A stretch of 64,000 nucleotides of DNA, from the NCBI GenBank assembly GCA_030428945.1, contig JAUIEC010000004.1:186001-250000 (forward strand), in the 5' to 3' direction. Each line of letters starts with the position of its first letter. Position 1 is the first letter of the stretch. This DNA comes from Phycisphaerae bacterium. GTDB taxonomy: Bacteria; Planctomycetota; Phycisphaerae; UBA1845; Fen-1342. The position numbers were made by a program, and so were the translations under genes. The notes under the pieces are model-generated. The model worked only from the letters and a program-made list of their open reading frames with translations, was not told where the DNA came from and ran no database searches. Of the stretch, positions 16,661-26,294 are shown piece after piece.

Positions 16661-18676
16661 TCACTCTTTCGCTCGATCCGTTTCCGCCTGCTCCCGCGGC
16701 GTCCCGATCCGGACCAGGACCACCCCATGGCGGGGAACGGACGCGCGGAAGGAACGCTCGAATGCGCCGAGATCCTTCTGTCGCCACAGGTCGCGGACCG
16801 TCTGCCGGCCCGAACGTCCGAGTTCGGACCAGAAGACCTCCACCTCGGCCGCGGCTTCGCCGAGGTTGAACAGGCCGACCGCCTGCGTTCCGTCTTCGAG
16901 CGGGCGGGCCCAGACCTCGACTTCGCGCACATCGTCGCGACGGAGGCGGGACGCCTGTCGCCCGAGCGGATCCTGGTTGACCGCCAGGACTTCGTCGTTG
17001 GTCAGCAGGCTGCGCGTGAATTCGTCGAGCGCGGTCAGGTCGCAGCCGAGCAGCAGCGGAGCGGCCAGCAGGCTCCACAGGCTGATGTGCGTGTACTGCT
17101 CGTTGGGTGTCAGGCGCGTCGGATGCAGATCCGGCCCCCAGCCGACCTGTCCGACGACCAGCATGTCGGGGTCGTTCCAGCGCCCCGGTTCGGCGTACCG
17201 CTCGAGGCCGGCCTGGCTGAACCCGATGCCGGACATGCTGCCCCAGGTGTCGACAATGTCGCCGGTCGTTCGCCAGCAGTTGCCGTCGACCTGGCCGCCC
17301 CATTGCGAAACATCCGCCAGTCCGTACTGGCACAGGCTGTAGACGATGTCGCGCCGCTGGGCCCGCAGGGCGGCCTGCATCGTGCGGTACGGCGCGATGT
17401 TCTCGGCCCGGTCAGCGGTGTCACGCATGCCGTGCATGTACGAACACAGGTCGTACGTCAGGTAATCGAAACCCCACGCGGCGTAGGTGGCCGCGTCGCG
17501 CTCCTCGTGCCCCTCGCTGCCGAGACATCCGCCGCAGGTCCGCGGGCCCGGCGACGAGTACAGCCCGATCTTCAGCCCGCGCTCGTGCACGTAGTCCGCC
17601 AGGCCGGCCATGTCCGGGAAGCGCGGGTTCGGCACGATCGTCCCGTCCGCCGCCCGTCCCGGACCGTGCAGCGTGGTGTCCTCGTGATCCGGACAGACCT
17701 GCCAGAAGTCGTCGATGTTGATGTAGCTCCAGCCGTGATTCGCCAGTCCGCTCGAAACCATCGCATCCGCCGCCGCCCGGATCTTGTCGGCCGTCACCGC
17801 ATGGGCGAAGCAGTTCCAACTGTTCCAGCCCATCGGCGGGGTCAGGGCGATGCGCTCACCGACCTCGACGCGCAGCGTCCGCTCGGCGGCGCCGTGCTCG
17901 TTGCGGGCGCTCAGCCGCAGCCTGTACGTGCCGGCCTTCGCGATCGTGCCGCGCAGGCGACCGGTCGCGCCATCGAGCGTGACACCCGGCGGCAGGTCTT
18001 CGGCCGCGAATGTCATCGGTCGCGCCCCCGTGGCCGCAATGGTGAACAGCAGCGGACTGCCCGGTCGCACGCCGAAGACGCGCGGCCCGTTGATCCGGGG
18101 CGTGACCGGTGGCCTGGGCGTCAGGATCACGGCCGGTTCGACCGCGGGCGTCACCGCGACCGGCCGCTTGCCGCGGTAGGTGAATTTCGCATCGGCCCAG
18201 TCGGCGTGGTCGTAGTTGATGCCATCGGAGCCGGGGCGGACGGCGAGGATCAGGCGGCGGACGCCGGAGACGTCGAGCCTGATCTGCTGTGCGGGCTGCC
18301 CGGCCCGCATGATCCCGCTGCGCCAGGCGCCGATCCCGTCGGCATAGACGCGGAACTCGACGCTGGCGGCCGGAGCGCCGGCGATTTCGTCATCGATGCC
18401 GACCCAGGCGTGAAAGACCTGCGCCGTTCCGTGCAGGTCGATGTGCATGCTGCTGCTGGCGTGCGTGCCGACCCCGCGCGGGAACACGCGGCCGGCGATC
18501 GTCAGCGGATTGCCGTCGACGGAGCGGCCGGCCTGCACGCTGCCCCAGCCGATCGACATCTTCGCCAGGTCGAGGTCTTCCAGCAGGCAGGTCTGTTCGT
18601 TCTGTCCCATCGCGGCTTCCCCGGCGAGCAGCAGCCCGCAGCACATCATCGTTCGAAAGAGCTTGCGGCACGGCAT
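16661..18676 (-). CDS. Exported GH27 alpha-galactosidase with N-terminal NPCBM-like carbohydrate-binding domain
   Basis: A 671-residue secreted glycosidase. After a signal peptide (MPCRKLFRTMMCCGLLLAGEAAMG), residues about 30-180 resemble the NPCBM/NEW2 galactose-binding module (GVGTHASS, LDVSGVRRLILAV-PG--G---DHADWADAKF). A putative Ig-like segment follows (GVTLDGATGRLRGT), then the GH27 TIM barrel: TPPMGWNSWNCF, DDFW, KIGLYSSPG, the nucleophile in TYDLC (near 409) and the acid/base in RWNDPDML. A beta-sandwich closes the protein. It should release terminal alpha-galactose or related sugars outside the cytoplasm. The upstream extension to 18832 is not needed, as the signal peptide starts at ATG 18676. 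Divergent from the propeller/esterase gene. Confidence 0.92.
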   Translation of the reverse strand: MPCRKLFRTMMCCGLLLAGEAAMGQNEQTCLLEDLDLAKMSIGWGSVQAGRSVDGNPLTIAGRVFPRGVGTHASSSMHIDLHGTAQVFHAWVGIDDEIAGAPAASVEFRVYADGIGAWRSGIMRAGQPAQQIRLDVSGVRRLILAVRPGSDGINYDHADWADAKFTYRGKRPVAVTPAVEPAVILTPRPPVTPRINGPRVFGVRPGSPLLFTIAATGARPMTFAAEDLPPGVTLDGATGRLRGTIAKAGTYRLRLSARNEHGAAERTLRVEVGERIALTPPMGWNSWNCFAHAVTADKIRAAADAMVSSGLANHGWSYINIDDFWQVCPDHEDTTLHGPGRAADGTIVPNPRFPDMAGLADYVHERGLKIGLYSSPGPRTCGGCLGSEGHEERDAATYAAWGFDYLTYDLCSYMHGMRDTADRAENIAPYRTMQAALRAQRRDIVYSLCQYGLADVSQWGGQVDGNCWRTTGDIVDTWGSMSGIGFSQAGLERYAEPGRWNDPDMLVVGQVGWGPDLHPTRLTPNEQYTHISLWSLLAAPLLLGCDLTALDEFTRSLLTNDEVLAVNQDPLGRQASRLRRDDVREVEVWARPLEDGTQAVGLFNLGEAAAEVEVFWSELGRSGRQTVRDLWRQKDLGAFERSFRASVPRHGVVLVRIGTPREQAETDRAKE

Positions 18677-18814
18677 GGCGGATTCCCCGGGCTGGTTGCG
18701 GCCGGCGCCTTCGGGCTTCCGGGGGGCGACCAGCGAATGCACCCCGATCGCGGCAGAATACCCGTTTCCGGCCGGCGGCCCCAGACGACTGCAGCGAGGC
18801 GGGGGCGGGTTGGC

Positions 18815-18820
18815 TATAAT
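18815..18820 (+). promoter_or_regulatory. Candidate -10 box TATAAT for the propeller/esterase gene
   Basis: A perfect TATAAT stands out in GC-rich DNA, 70 bases upstream of ATG 18890 in the 213-base divergent gap. No convincing -35 box lies 16-18 bases upstream. Confidence 0.4.
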
Positions 18821-18889
18821 CTCCGCCGCCAAACGCCCAGTGCGGCTCCCGACCGGGTCGCCGGGTCAGCCTGCAAATGGAGCTCCCCC

Positions 18890-21283
18890 ATGCGTACCTG
18901 CACCCTGATCTTGATGCTGCCGGCCCTGGCCATCGCGACCCTCGCCGGTGATCGCGACTGGGCCAACTTCCGTGGTCCGGACGTGACCGGCGTGGCCACC
19001 GGAACCCTCTTTTCCGGCAAGGCCAACGTCGGCCTGAAGGAAGCCTGGCGAACTTCGATCGGCAGTGGCTACGCCGGCGTCGTCGTCCAGGGAGACACGG
19101 CCGTGACGGCGTTCAAGTCCGGCGAGCATGACGTGCTGGCCGCCTTTGACGCCGGCACGGGCAAGGAGCGCTGGCGGCTGACGCTCGAGGAGACCTACGT
19201 CGGACACGACGGCTCGCACGACGGTCCGCTGATGACGCCGACGATCGCAGGCAACCGCGTGTTCGCACTCGGGGCCCGCGGGCGCTTCGTCGCCGCCGAT
19301 CTCGCCAGCGGCAGGCTGCTGTGGGAAGCGGACCTGACGGAGCAGTACCAGTCCAACAAGCCGCACTACGGTTACACGAGTTCGCCCGTGGTTCGCGACG
19401 GCGTGCTGGTGATGCAACTGGGCGCCGATGATGCGGCCGTCGCCGGGTTCGACCCCGAGACCGGCAAGCGCCTGTGGACGGCGGGCGGCGAGCCGGTCGA
19501 CTACCAGTCGCCGGTTCCGTTCCGGTTCGGCGGCAGGGAACAGATCGTGGCGGCCTGTCGCACGAAGCTGTACGCGGTGGACGCCAGGTCGGGCGAACTG
19601 TTCTGGGAGCATCCGCACGAGGGCAACGGCGGAACCGGAATGATGAGCATCGTGCCGGTCGTGACCGGCCCGGACACGATCTTCCTGGCGCACAAGGAGG
19701 ACGGCTGCTGCGCGCTGAAGTTCACCAGCGGCGAGGAAGGCGTCAAGGTCGAGACGCTCTGGGAGAACCGCGCGATCCGCAAGAGCTACAACGTGCCGAT
19801 CCACTACGAAGGCTACCTGTACGCCTACAGCAGCCGCTTCCTGACCTGCGTCGACGCGGCCACCGGCGAGACCATGTGGCGTTCGCGCGAACCGGGCGAC
19901 GGCTTCATGTCGCTGGCGGACGGGCACCTGGTCCTGGCGACCAAGGACGGCGGCCTGCACGTGGTCAAGGCCACGCCCGACGCCTACGAGCATGTCGCCG
20001 GCGTCGAACTGTTCGAGAACCTGTGCTGGAATTCGGTCGCGATCGCGAACGGCTCGATCTACATCCGCAGCCTGGATGAACTGGCCCGCATCGATGTGAC
20101 CGGGGCCGCGCCCGCGATGGCCGCGCGTGAATCCGGCGACCCGCGGACACAGTTCGCCGCCTTCCTGAACCAGGTCGCCGAAGCCGAGAACAAGCAGCAG
20201 CAGGTCGACCAGTTCATCGCCAGCGTCAAGCAGTTCCCGCTGATCGAGGGCAACAGCCTGGTGCACTTCCTCTACAAGGGTCCGGCCAGGGACGTCGCCG
20301 TCGGCAGCGAACTCTTCGGCGCCCGGCAGGAACGGGCGATGACGCACGTGGCCGGCACCGATCTCTGGTACCTGAGTGTTCCGATCGAACCCGACGCGCG
20401 GGTCAACTACGTGCTGCTGACCGACTTCGAGACCGGCGTCGACCCGCGCAACGACCGCACCTGCAAGTCGATCCTCTACGGGCCGGAGATGGAAATGAAC
20501 TTCCGCCAGCCCTTCGACATGTCCTGGTTCGCGATGCCCGACTGGAACGAGCCGACCTACCTGGCCGAGGCGGCCGAGGCGAAGCGCGGCAAGGTCGAGT
20601 CGCACGAACTCGACAGCGAGAAACTCGCCGGCAAGGCGCCGTTCGAGGTCTACCTGCCGGCCGGGTATCCGCAGAGCGGCGTCCGCTACCCGGTCGCCTA
20701 CCTGCACGGCGGACGGGGGGCCCGGGCGATGGGCAACCTGACCAACGCGCTCGACAATCTCTGCGGCGATTCGGTCGCCCCGCTGATCGTGGTGATGATC
20801 AACGCCCAGTCGCGTGGCCGCAGCGAAGCCTACGGCGAGATGGTCGCGACCGAACTGGTCCCGTTCATCGACAAGACCTACCAGACCGACCCCCGCAAGG
20901 AGGCCCGCGCGAACGTCGGCCAGGGCTTCGCGGGCATGGACGCGATCATGACCGGCCTGACGCACACCGACGTGTTCAGCAAGCTCGGCGTGCAGTCCGG
21001 GTTCGCCTTCGGCACGCCCGGCAGCACCGACGAGGTCATCGCCGGAGCGGCCGGCAAGCCGGTCGAGATCTACCTGGAATGGAGCAAGTACGACCTGCGC
21101 AACCCGCACGAGGCCTGGGACCTGGCACAGGTCAACCGCGACATGGCCGACACCTTCCGGAAGCACGGCTTCAGCCCGAAGGGCGGCGAGGTGCCGATCG
21201 GCAGCGACTGGGCCAACTGGAGCGGTCGCCTGCACGCGGTCTTCGGCAGCCTGTTCCCGCTGAACGGCAAATCGCCGGCCTGA
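18890..21283 (+). CDS. Exported PQQ-like beta-propeller protein fused to an esterase-like domain that lacks the nucleophile serine
   Basis: A 797-residue protein with a signal peptide (MRTCTLILMLPALAIATLA). Residues about 20-410 are a PQQ-type beta-propeller: DWANFRGPDVTGVA, repeated AFDAGTGKERW, FDPETGKRLW, VDAATGETMW. Residues about 440-560 look like the beta-sandwich that precedes enterochelin-esterase domains. Residues about 580-790 are an alpha/beta-hydrolase of the esterase D/Fes group (FEVYLPAGYP, VAYLHGG, APLIVVMINAQ, ELVPFIDKTY). At the nucleophile elbow, where GxSxGG is expected, the sequence reads GQGFAG (about 677-682), so serine is replaced by glycine and hydrolysis is unlikely. 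A binding or scaffolding role is possible. Confidence 0.85.
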   Translation: MRTCTLILMLPALAIATLAGDRDWANFRGPDVTGVATGTLFSGKANVGLKEAWRTSIGSGYAGVVVQGDTAVTAFKSGEHDVLAAFDAGTGKERWRLTLEETYVGHDGSHDGPLMTPTIAGNRVFALGARGRFVAADLASGRLLWEADLTEQYQSNKPHYGYTSSPVVRDGVLVMQLGADDAAVAGFDPETGKRLWTAGGEPVDYQSPVPFRFGGREQIVAACRTKLYAVDARSGELFWEHPHEGNGGTGMMSIVPVVTGPDTIFLAHKEDGCCALKFTSGEEGVKVETLWENRAIRKSYNVPIHYEGYLYAYSSRFLTCVDAATGETMWRSREPGDGFMSLADGHLVLATKDGGLHVVKATPDAYEHVAGVELFENLCWNSVAIANGSIYIRSLDELARIDVTGAAPAMAARESGDPRTQFAAFLNQVAEAENKQQQVDQFIASVKQFPLIEGNSLVHFLYKGPARDVAVGSELFGARQERAMTHVAGTDLWYLSVPIEPDARVNYVLLTDFETGVDPRNDRTCKSILYGPEMEMNFRQPFDMSWFAMPDWNEPTYLAEAAEAKRGKVESHELDSEKLAGKAPFEVYLPAGYPQSGVRYPVAYLHGGRGARAMGNLTNALDNLCGDSVAPLIVVMINAQSRGRSEAYGEMVATELVPFIDKTYQTDPRKEARANVGQGFAGMDAIMTGLTHTDVFSKLGVQSGFAFGTPGSTDEVIAGAAGKPVEIYLEWSKYDLRNPHEAWDLAQVNRDMADTFRKHGFSPKGGEVPIGSDWANWSGRLHAVFGSLFPLNGKSPA

Positions 21284-21308
21284 AGATCGTGAGTGATTGA
21301 ATCCTGAG

Positions 21309-21349
21309 GGAGTGAAAGAGGTGGCCGAAAAGCAGGCCTCTTTCACTCC
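21309..21349. terminator. Strong bidirectional hairpin between convergent genes
   Basis: A 13-base perfect inverted repeat (21309-21321 with 21337-21349, arms containing GAGTGAAAGAGG) surrounds a 15-base loop. It lies 26 bases past the stop of the plus-strand gene and next to the stop of the minus-strand gene. It can serve both directions. Confidence 0.7.
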
Positions 21350-21350
21350 T

Positions 21351-24300
21351 TCACTCTTTCACGTCTTCGCCTGACCCAGTGAGTTCCCGGATCCGCACGT
21401 TCCGGAACCGCACGGTCAGCGGGTCTTCGCGGCCGCCGACGTCGTGCACCTGCAGGCCGATGTGGCCGCCCGGCGTCAGCGCGTCGAACATCGTCGCGGC
21501 CGGAACACCGTTGATCCAGGTCTGAATCAGCGGTCCCCGGGCCACGATCCGGATGCGATTCCAGTCGTCTTTTCGGTACGCCCGGCGTGCGTAGGGGCTG
21601 TCGATCAGCGGGTGCAGCCAGCCGCGGCGGGCTTCGTCGTAGATTCCGGCCGAGTACGCCCGCTCGGTCGGGTCCAGTTCGACCTGGTAGCCGCGCATCA
21701 CGCCGCTGCGGTTGTCGACACCGCCGTCGACCGCGCTGCGAATCTGGATGCCGCTGTTCAGTTCAGGATGCTGCCACGCTTCGAGCGTCAGTTCGAAGTC
21801 GTCGTAGGTCGCCCGCGTCGCCAGGAACGTGTTGCCCGTGTTGGGGCGCGTCTCGCCGATGATCGTCCCGCGCTCGACGCGATACGCGGCCGCGCCGCCG
21901 ACCGGGGTCCAGTGTGCCGGCATTTCGGTGGCGTCGGCCGGGACGAGTTCCCGCCACGGCCCCGGTTCGTATTCCTTCCTTTCGAGCGGGGCGATCCAGA
22001 CGTTGCGATATCGCACGGGCCCCTCGGCATCGGACGAGTGGTCCTGCAGCAGCAGGGGGCCGACGGGTTGCTCAGGTCTCTCGCTGCGACTGCCGGTCGG
22101 CAGCAGGGCGATATCGTTGTGGATCAGGCGACCGTTCCAGAAGATCGTCGCCCGGGCGTCCGCCACCTTTTTCTCACCGTCGAAGCGCGGAGCGGTGAAC
22201 CAGATGTCGTAGGCCTGCCACGTGCCGGGTCCGGTCGATGCGTTCACCAGCGGCGCGGCACGTTCGTAGATCGCGCCCGCCTCGTTGGTCGCCAGCGGTT
22301 CGTCGCCCGGCAGCGTCCCCAGCACCTGCAGTTCGTAGCGGTCATGGATGTAGACGCCGCTGTTACCGGCCTGCTGGCCTTCACCGCCGGGCGGGGCGTA
22401 CCACTCGACGTGAATACGGGCATCGCCGAAGACCGTGTTGCTGACCAGGTCGCCGGAGCCGTCACCAACCGTGATGTATCCCGGATCCGCCAGCAATTCC
22501 GCCTGCGTTCGTCCGCCGGTGCGTGGAGCCTGCGCTTCCTTCGCGGGATGCATCGTGTTGCCGGCGCTGCGTCCGATCAACGGGGCGGCGTCTGCTGGCG
22601 GCAGAACACCGACGCCGATCCCGTCCGTGTCGCGGGGCCGGTTCAGGCCGGTGCGCGGCGACGGGCGCTGCGGGATCTGGTTCAGCGTGTACCACGCCTC
22701 GGTCGCGTGCATGAAGTGGTCGTTGATGCTGATCGGGTCGCTCCGCAGGTAGACGCACGACCCGGCCCGCAGTCCCGGAATCGTCAGGCGCACACTGTAG
22801 TCATGCGGTCCCGGCGCAGCGGCCGTGACGCGGAGGCGCTCCTGCTCGACCTTCGGTCCGCCGTAGTCAGCCGTTGGTGCATACCGCCATTGCCGGACTT
22901 CGTAATTCCCGGGATCACGCAGCCAGTCGCGGCGGATCGGGCCGGTTAAGTTGACCATCAACCCACCTTCCGTTGCCATGATCGCCGCAATCTCCAGCGT
23001 CTCGCGCCCGGTTGGCCGCAGGCGCTGCAGCCCGAACTGCGTTCCGCGCCAGTTCCAGTTCCCGCCCGCACCGATTCCGCCGACGTACAGGCAACCATCC
23101 GGCCCCCACGCCATCCGGTTCACGCCGCATTCCAGCCCCTGCGTGAAGCGATACACCGCGCCCTGCCACTGCCCGTTGACGCGATCGAACGACACCCGCC
23201 GGATGCCGCCGCCGGTCAGTTCGCCCACCAGCATCTGCCCGGCGAACGGACCGCTCGGAATCAGCAGCGGCTGCGTCGGAGAGTTCGAGCACTCGCCCTG
23301 CGGCATCAGGATGCTGGCCGGCGTCCGCGGCCGATCGCACCAGGCGCTCGGGTGTCCGCCATCCGGAAACCGCGGCAGCTTCGGAACGACGTTGGTGTTG
23401 TTGTAGTGCCCGTAGAATCGGCCGGGGATCACTGCGCTCAACTGGTTCGACGGCATCCATGTGCCCTGATTGTCGGCGTACCAGAGCGAACCGTTCGGCC
23501 CGAGTCCCAGCCCGTTCGGTGTCCGCACGCCGCCGGCAATCACATGCGTCAGGCCGGTTTCGAGATCCACTTCGATGATCGTGCCACGCATCGGGCCGTT
23601 CGGCGCGGCGTTGTGGATCATCCCTTCCCAGGCCGGCGGCGCCATCGCCGTCGAAAGCCCCGCGTACAGCTTGCCAGCGCGATGCACCAGCCCGAACGTG
23701 AACTGGTGGTAGTTCCAGCCTTCCCAGTCGCCGGCCACATCCTCATGCGTTTCGTAGAACCCGTCGCCGTCGCGGTCGAGCAGCCGCGTGATCGCCTTGC
23801 GGTGGGCGACGTAGACGACGCCATCGACGACGCACAGGCCGCTCGGTTCGTACAGGTCATCCGCGACGACATCGACGGTGATGTCTTCTACCGGACCGTC
23901 GAGATTCGACAGGGCGTAGAGCTTGTCGGGTTCCTTCGATTCGATGTCCGGCAGTTTCTCCTCGTCGCGCTGCAGCGGATCGAACGTGCCGACCAGCAGG
24001 CGCCCGTCCGGCAGAAACGCCAGCGCGCCGACCTTCGGCTCGAAACCCGCCGGGCGAATGTCCTCGACCGCCCAGCCCGGGTGCACACTTTCGAGCGGGC
24101 GTCGATCTCCCGGGCGCCCGGCCTCGTCCAGCAGGCGCTTCGGTCCGGGCGATGTGACGCGGGTCGGGTCGGCTTCCGTTCGCAGGTGCCGCGTCGGGAT
24201 CGCTTCGAAGTCGGACACGCCCGGCGGGCGCCATTGCAGTTCCAGGTAGCGGCCACCGCCGGCGTCGAAGTGCTCGATCCGCAGGTCGTGCCAACCGGCC

Positions 24301-24656
24301 GCAAGTTCCAGCGTGATCGCCTCGGCCGTGGTCGCGTGTCGCCCGTCGTTGTCGAGCATTCGCCGCCCGTCGATGTGCAGGCGGGCACCATCGTCGCAGA
24401 GCAGTCGGAACCCGTAGCGTCCGGTCTGCGGCGCCTCGATCTGGCCGTGGACCCGCGTGACCAGCGGAGCGGGGACGCCGCCGAAGGCATCCGATTCAAA
24501 TCGGATCGTCGAACGCAGTTGATCGAAGTTCGGCGTCTGCTCCGGGACGAGTTGCGGAACCTGCCAGAGTTCGCCCTCGACCTGGTAGACCTGGAACGAA
24601 ACGCCCGGCGAGGTCGCCGTCTGCAGGATGAGCAGGCACAGGAGCGTAAGGGGCAC
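21351..24656 (-). CDS. Large exported protein: PA14-like domain, beta-propeller and two DUF1080 domains
   Basis: About 1,100 residues in four modules. A hydrophobic N-terminus (PLTLLCLLILQ) serves as a signal. Residues about 30-140 are PA14-like (YGFRLLCDDGARLHIDGR, GWHDLRIEHFDAGG). Residues about 175-560 form a sugar-dehydrogenase-type propeller (ALAFLPDGRLLVGTFD, PSGLCVVDGVVYVAHR, NGLGLGPNGSLWYADNQG). Two DUF1080/concanavalin-like domains end the chain: DARIHVEWYAPPG with NSGVYIHDRYELQVLG, and DFELTLEAW with NSGIQIRSA. DUF1080 proteins act on or bind sugars in planctomycetes. GTG 24656 has GGGAGA six bases upstream. An upstream TTG at 24731 gives a more basic signal peptide but has no ribosome binding site. 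Confidence 0.85.
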   Translation of the reverse strand: MPLTLLCLLILQTATSPGVSFQVYQVEGELWQVPQLVPEQTPNFDQLRSTIRFESDAFGGVPAPLVTRVHGQIEAPQTGRYGFRLLCDDGARLHIDGRRMLDNDGRHATTAEAITLELAAGWHDLRIEHFDAGGGRYLELQWRPPGVSDFEAIPTRHLRTEADPTRVTSPGPKRLLDEAGRPGDRRPLESVHPGWAVEDIRPAGFEPKVGALAFLPDGRLLVGTFDPLQRDEEKLPDIESKEPDKLYALSNLDGPVEDITVDVVADDLYEPSGLCVVDGVVYVAHRKAITRLLDRDGDGFYETHEDVAGDWEGWNYHQFTFGLVHRAGKLYAGLSTAMAPPAWEGMIHNAAPNGPMRGTIIEVDLETGLTHVIAGGVRTPNGLGLGPNGSLWYADNQGTWMPSNQLSAVIPGRFYGHYNNTNVVPKLPRFPDGGHPSAWCDRPRTPASILMPQGECSNSPTQPLLIPSGPFAGQMLVGELTGGGIRRVSFDRVNGQWQGAVYRFTQGLECGVNRMAWGPDGCLYVGGIGAGGNWNWRGTQFGLQRLRPTGRETLEIAAIMATEGGLMVNLTGPIRRDWLRDPGNYEVRQWRYAPTADYGGPKVEQERLRVTAAAPGPHDYSVRLTIPGLRAGSCVYLRSDPISINDHFMHATEAWYTLNQIPQRPSPRTGLNRPRDTDGIGVGVLPPADAAPLIGRSAGNTMHPAKEAQAPRTGGRTQAELLADPGYITVGDGSGDLVSNTVFGDARIHVEWYAPPGGEGQQAGNSGVYIHDRYELQVLGTLPGDEPLATNEAGAIYERAAPLVNASTGPGTWQAYDIWFTAPRFDGEKKVADARATIFWNGRLIHNDIALLPTGSRSERPEQPVGPLLLQDHSSDAEGPVRYRNVWIAPLERKEYEPGPWRELVPADATEMPAHWTPVGGAAAYRVERGTIIGETRPNTGNTFLATRATYDDFELTLEAWQHPELNSGIQIRSAVDGGVDNRSGVMRGYQVELDPTERAYSAGIYDEARRGWLHPLIDSPYARRAYRKDDWNRIRIVARGPLIQTWINGVPAATMFDALTPGGHIGLQVHDVGGREDPLTVRFRNVRIRELTGSGEDVKE

Positions 24657-24749
24657 GAGGAATCTCCCGAGGCAGGTGCGGATTGCAAGACGGGAGCCTA
24701 CCGCGAGGCGGAAACGATCCGCAATCCGCAATCCGGATTCGGCGTTTGG

Positions 24750-26159
24750 TCAGGCTTCGTGCCGGTGGAACCAGACCCCGAAGACGGTCTGCAGGAAGAT
24801 CCGCAGATCCAGCCCGAGGCTCCAGTTGCGGATGTAGTGCACGTCGTGCTGGATCCGCTTTTTCAGGGACGTGTCGCCGCGGTAGCCGCGGACCTGGGCG
24901 ATGCCGGTCATCCCGGCCTTCATCTTGTGCCGCAGCATGTAGCCCGGAATCTCTTCCTTGAACTGGGCGATGAATTCCGGGCGCTCCGGACGCGGTCCGA
25001 CCAGCGACATCTCGCCGGCCAGCACGTTGAACAGGTTCGGCAGTTCGTCCAGGCTGGTCCGTCGCAGGAAGCCGCCGATCCTGGTCCGCACGCCGGGGCG
25101 CGTCTGGGTCCAGACCGGTCCGTCGGCCTCGGCATCGATCGTCATCGTCCGGAACTTGCACATGTTGAACTCGCGCCCGTCCAGGCCCATCCGCCGCTGG
25201 CGATAGAACACCGGCCCGCGACTGCTGAGCTTGATCGCCAGCGCGATCGCCAGCATCGGAACGGCCGCGACCAGCAGGCAGACGCTGCCAACGGTCAGAT
25301 CGAAGGCCCGCTTGAGGATCGCGTTCCAGCCGTACAGCGGAGTCTGCCGCAGCGACAGGATCGGGACGCCGTCGAGCGAACTGATGTTCGGACGCATCGC
25401 GAAGGTCGGGCTGACGAACGGAACGATCCGCACGTCGGCCATCGAGGTCTGCAGCGCTTCGAGGATCTCCGGCAGGCGCCCGGCCTCGTGGGGCGACAGC
25501 GCGATGAAGACCGAGTCGACCGGGTCGGCCTCGATGATCCCGGCCGCGTTGGCGAGTGGCGTGCGGACCGGCAGGCCGCGGACTTCCTTGGCGGCCTCGG
25601 GATCCTCCGGGTGTTCGTCGTCGATGAAGTAGCGGACCGCCAGCCCGGTCCAGGTGTTCCGCCGCAGGGCGTGCAGCAGACGCTGGGCCGCCCGACCGCT
25701 GCCGATGATGGCGGCATGCCGCTGGTTCCAGCCGTGGCGGCGGGCGGAGCGCAGCAGCACCCGCACGGAGACGCGGAACAGGACGAAGCAGGTAATGCTG
25801 ACGATCGCGTAGATCCCGAGGAACTTGCGCGAGATCTTGTTGGAATCGGGCAGGGCGTAGTCGATCACGATGACGGTGACGACCGCGACGGCGACGGCCT
25901 TGATGATGTCCTGCGCCTCGCGCCGCACGCGTCCGACCCGCCGCGGGTGGTAGAGCTTGATCCAGTTGAAGATCAGGATGTGGCTGATGACGATGACCGG
26001 CAGCAGCGGCAGGAACCGGTCACCCAGGTCCGGCACGCCCTTGGGGGCATCCAGGAAGTTGAACCGGATCCAGTAGGCCGCCAGCCAGCAGACGGCCACG
26101 GCGACGGCATCGGCAATCATTCGGGCGACGATGATCAGTTGGCTGTGCTGGCGCAGCAT
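24750..26159 (-). CDS. Polyprenyl-phosphate glycosylphosphotransferase (WcaJ/EpsE-type), exopolysaccharide initiation
   Basis: A 469-residue membrane protein that loads the first sugar phosphate onto undecaprenyl phosphate. It has four or five N-terminal membrane segments (ARMIADAVAVAVCWLAAYWIR), a CoA-binding-like central domain (HAAIIGSGRAAQRLLHAL) and the C-terminal catalytic domain: KRAFDLTVGSVCLL, GPVFYRQRRMGLDGR, CKFRTM, RTSLDELPNLFNVL, MSLVGPRPERPEF and GMTGIAQVRGYRG. These are the full set of conserved motifs. AAGGAG lies twelve bases before ATG 26159. It presumably begins the glycan finished by transferases elsewhere in the window, but it is not adjacent to them. Confidence 0.94.
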   Translation of the reverse strand: MLRQHSQLIIVARMIADAVAVAVCWLAAYWIRFNFLDAPKGVPDLGDRFLPLLPVIVISHILIFNWIKLYHPRRVGRVRREAQDIIKAVAVAVVTVIVIDYALPDSNKISRKFLGIYAIVSITCFVLFRVSVRVLLRSARRHGWNQRHAAIIGSGRAAQRLLHALRRNTWTGLAVRYFIDDEHPEDPEAAKEVRGLPVRTPLANAAGIIEADPVDSVFIALSPHEAGRLPEILEALQTSMADVRIVPFVSPTFAMRPNISSLDGVPILSLRQTPLYGWNAILKRAFDLTVGSVCLLVAAVPMLAIALAIKLSSRGPVFYRQRRMGLDGREFNMCKFRTMTIDAEADGPVWTQTRPGVRTRIGGFLRRTSLDELPNLFNVLAGEMSLVGPRPERPEFIAQFKEEIPGYMLRHKMKAGMTGIAQVRGYRGDTSLKKRIQHDVHYIRNWSLGLDLRIFLQTVFGVWFHRHEA

Positions 26160-26294
26160 GCGGGGACTCGGCTCCTTCCTGCAGCCATGATCCTCGCCCC
26201 CCGGGTGTCTGTAAACCGCCGCGCCGCGTTCGAACTTCCGGGGCCCGAGGCTGGTCAGCCGCCGCGTTCAGGGTTCGGAAGGGACCGAGGTCTG

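Noticed and set aside
16529..18889. Plus-strand extension of the propeller/esterase frame upstream of 18890
   Set aside because: It is antisense to the GH27 gene and has no homology. The signal peptide starts at ATG 18890.
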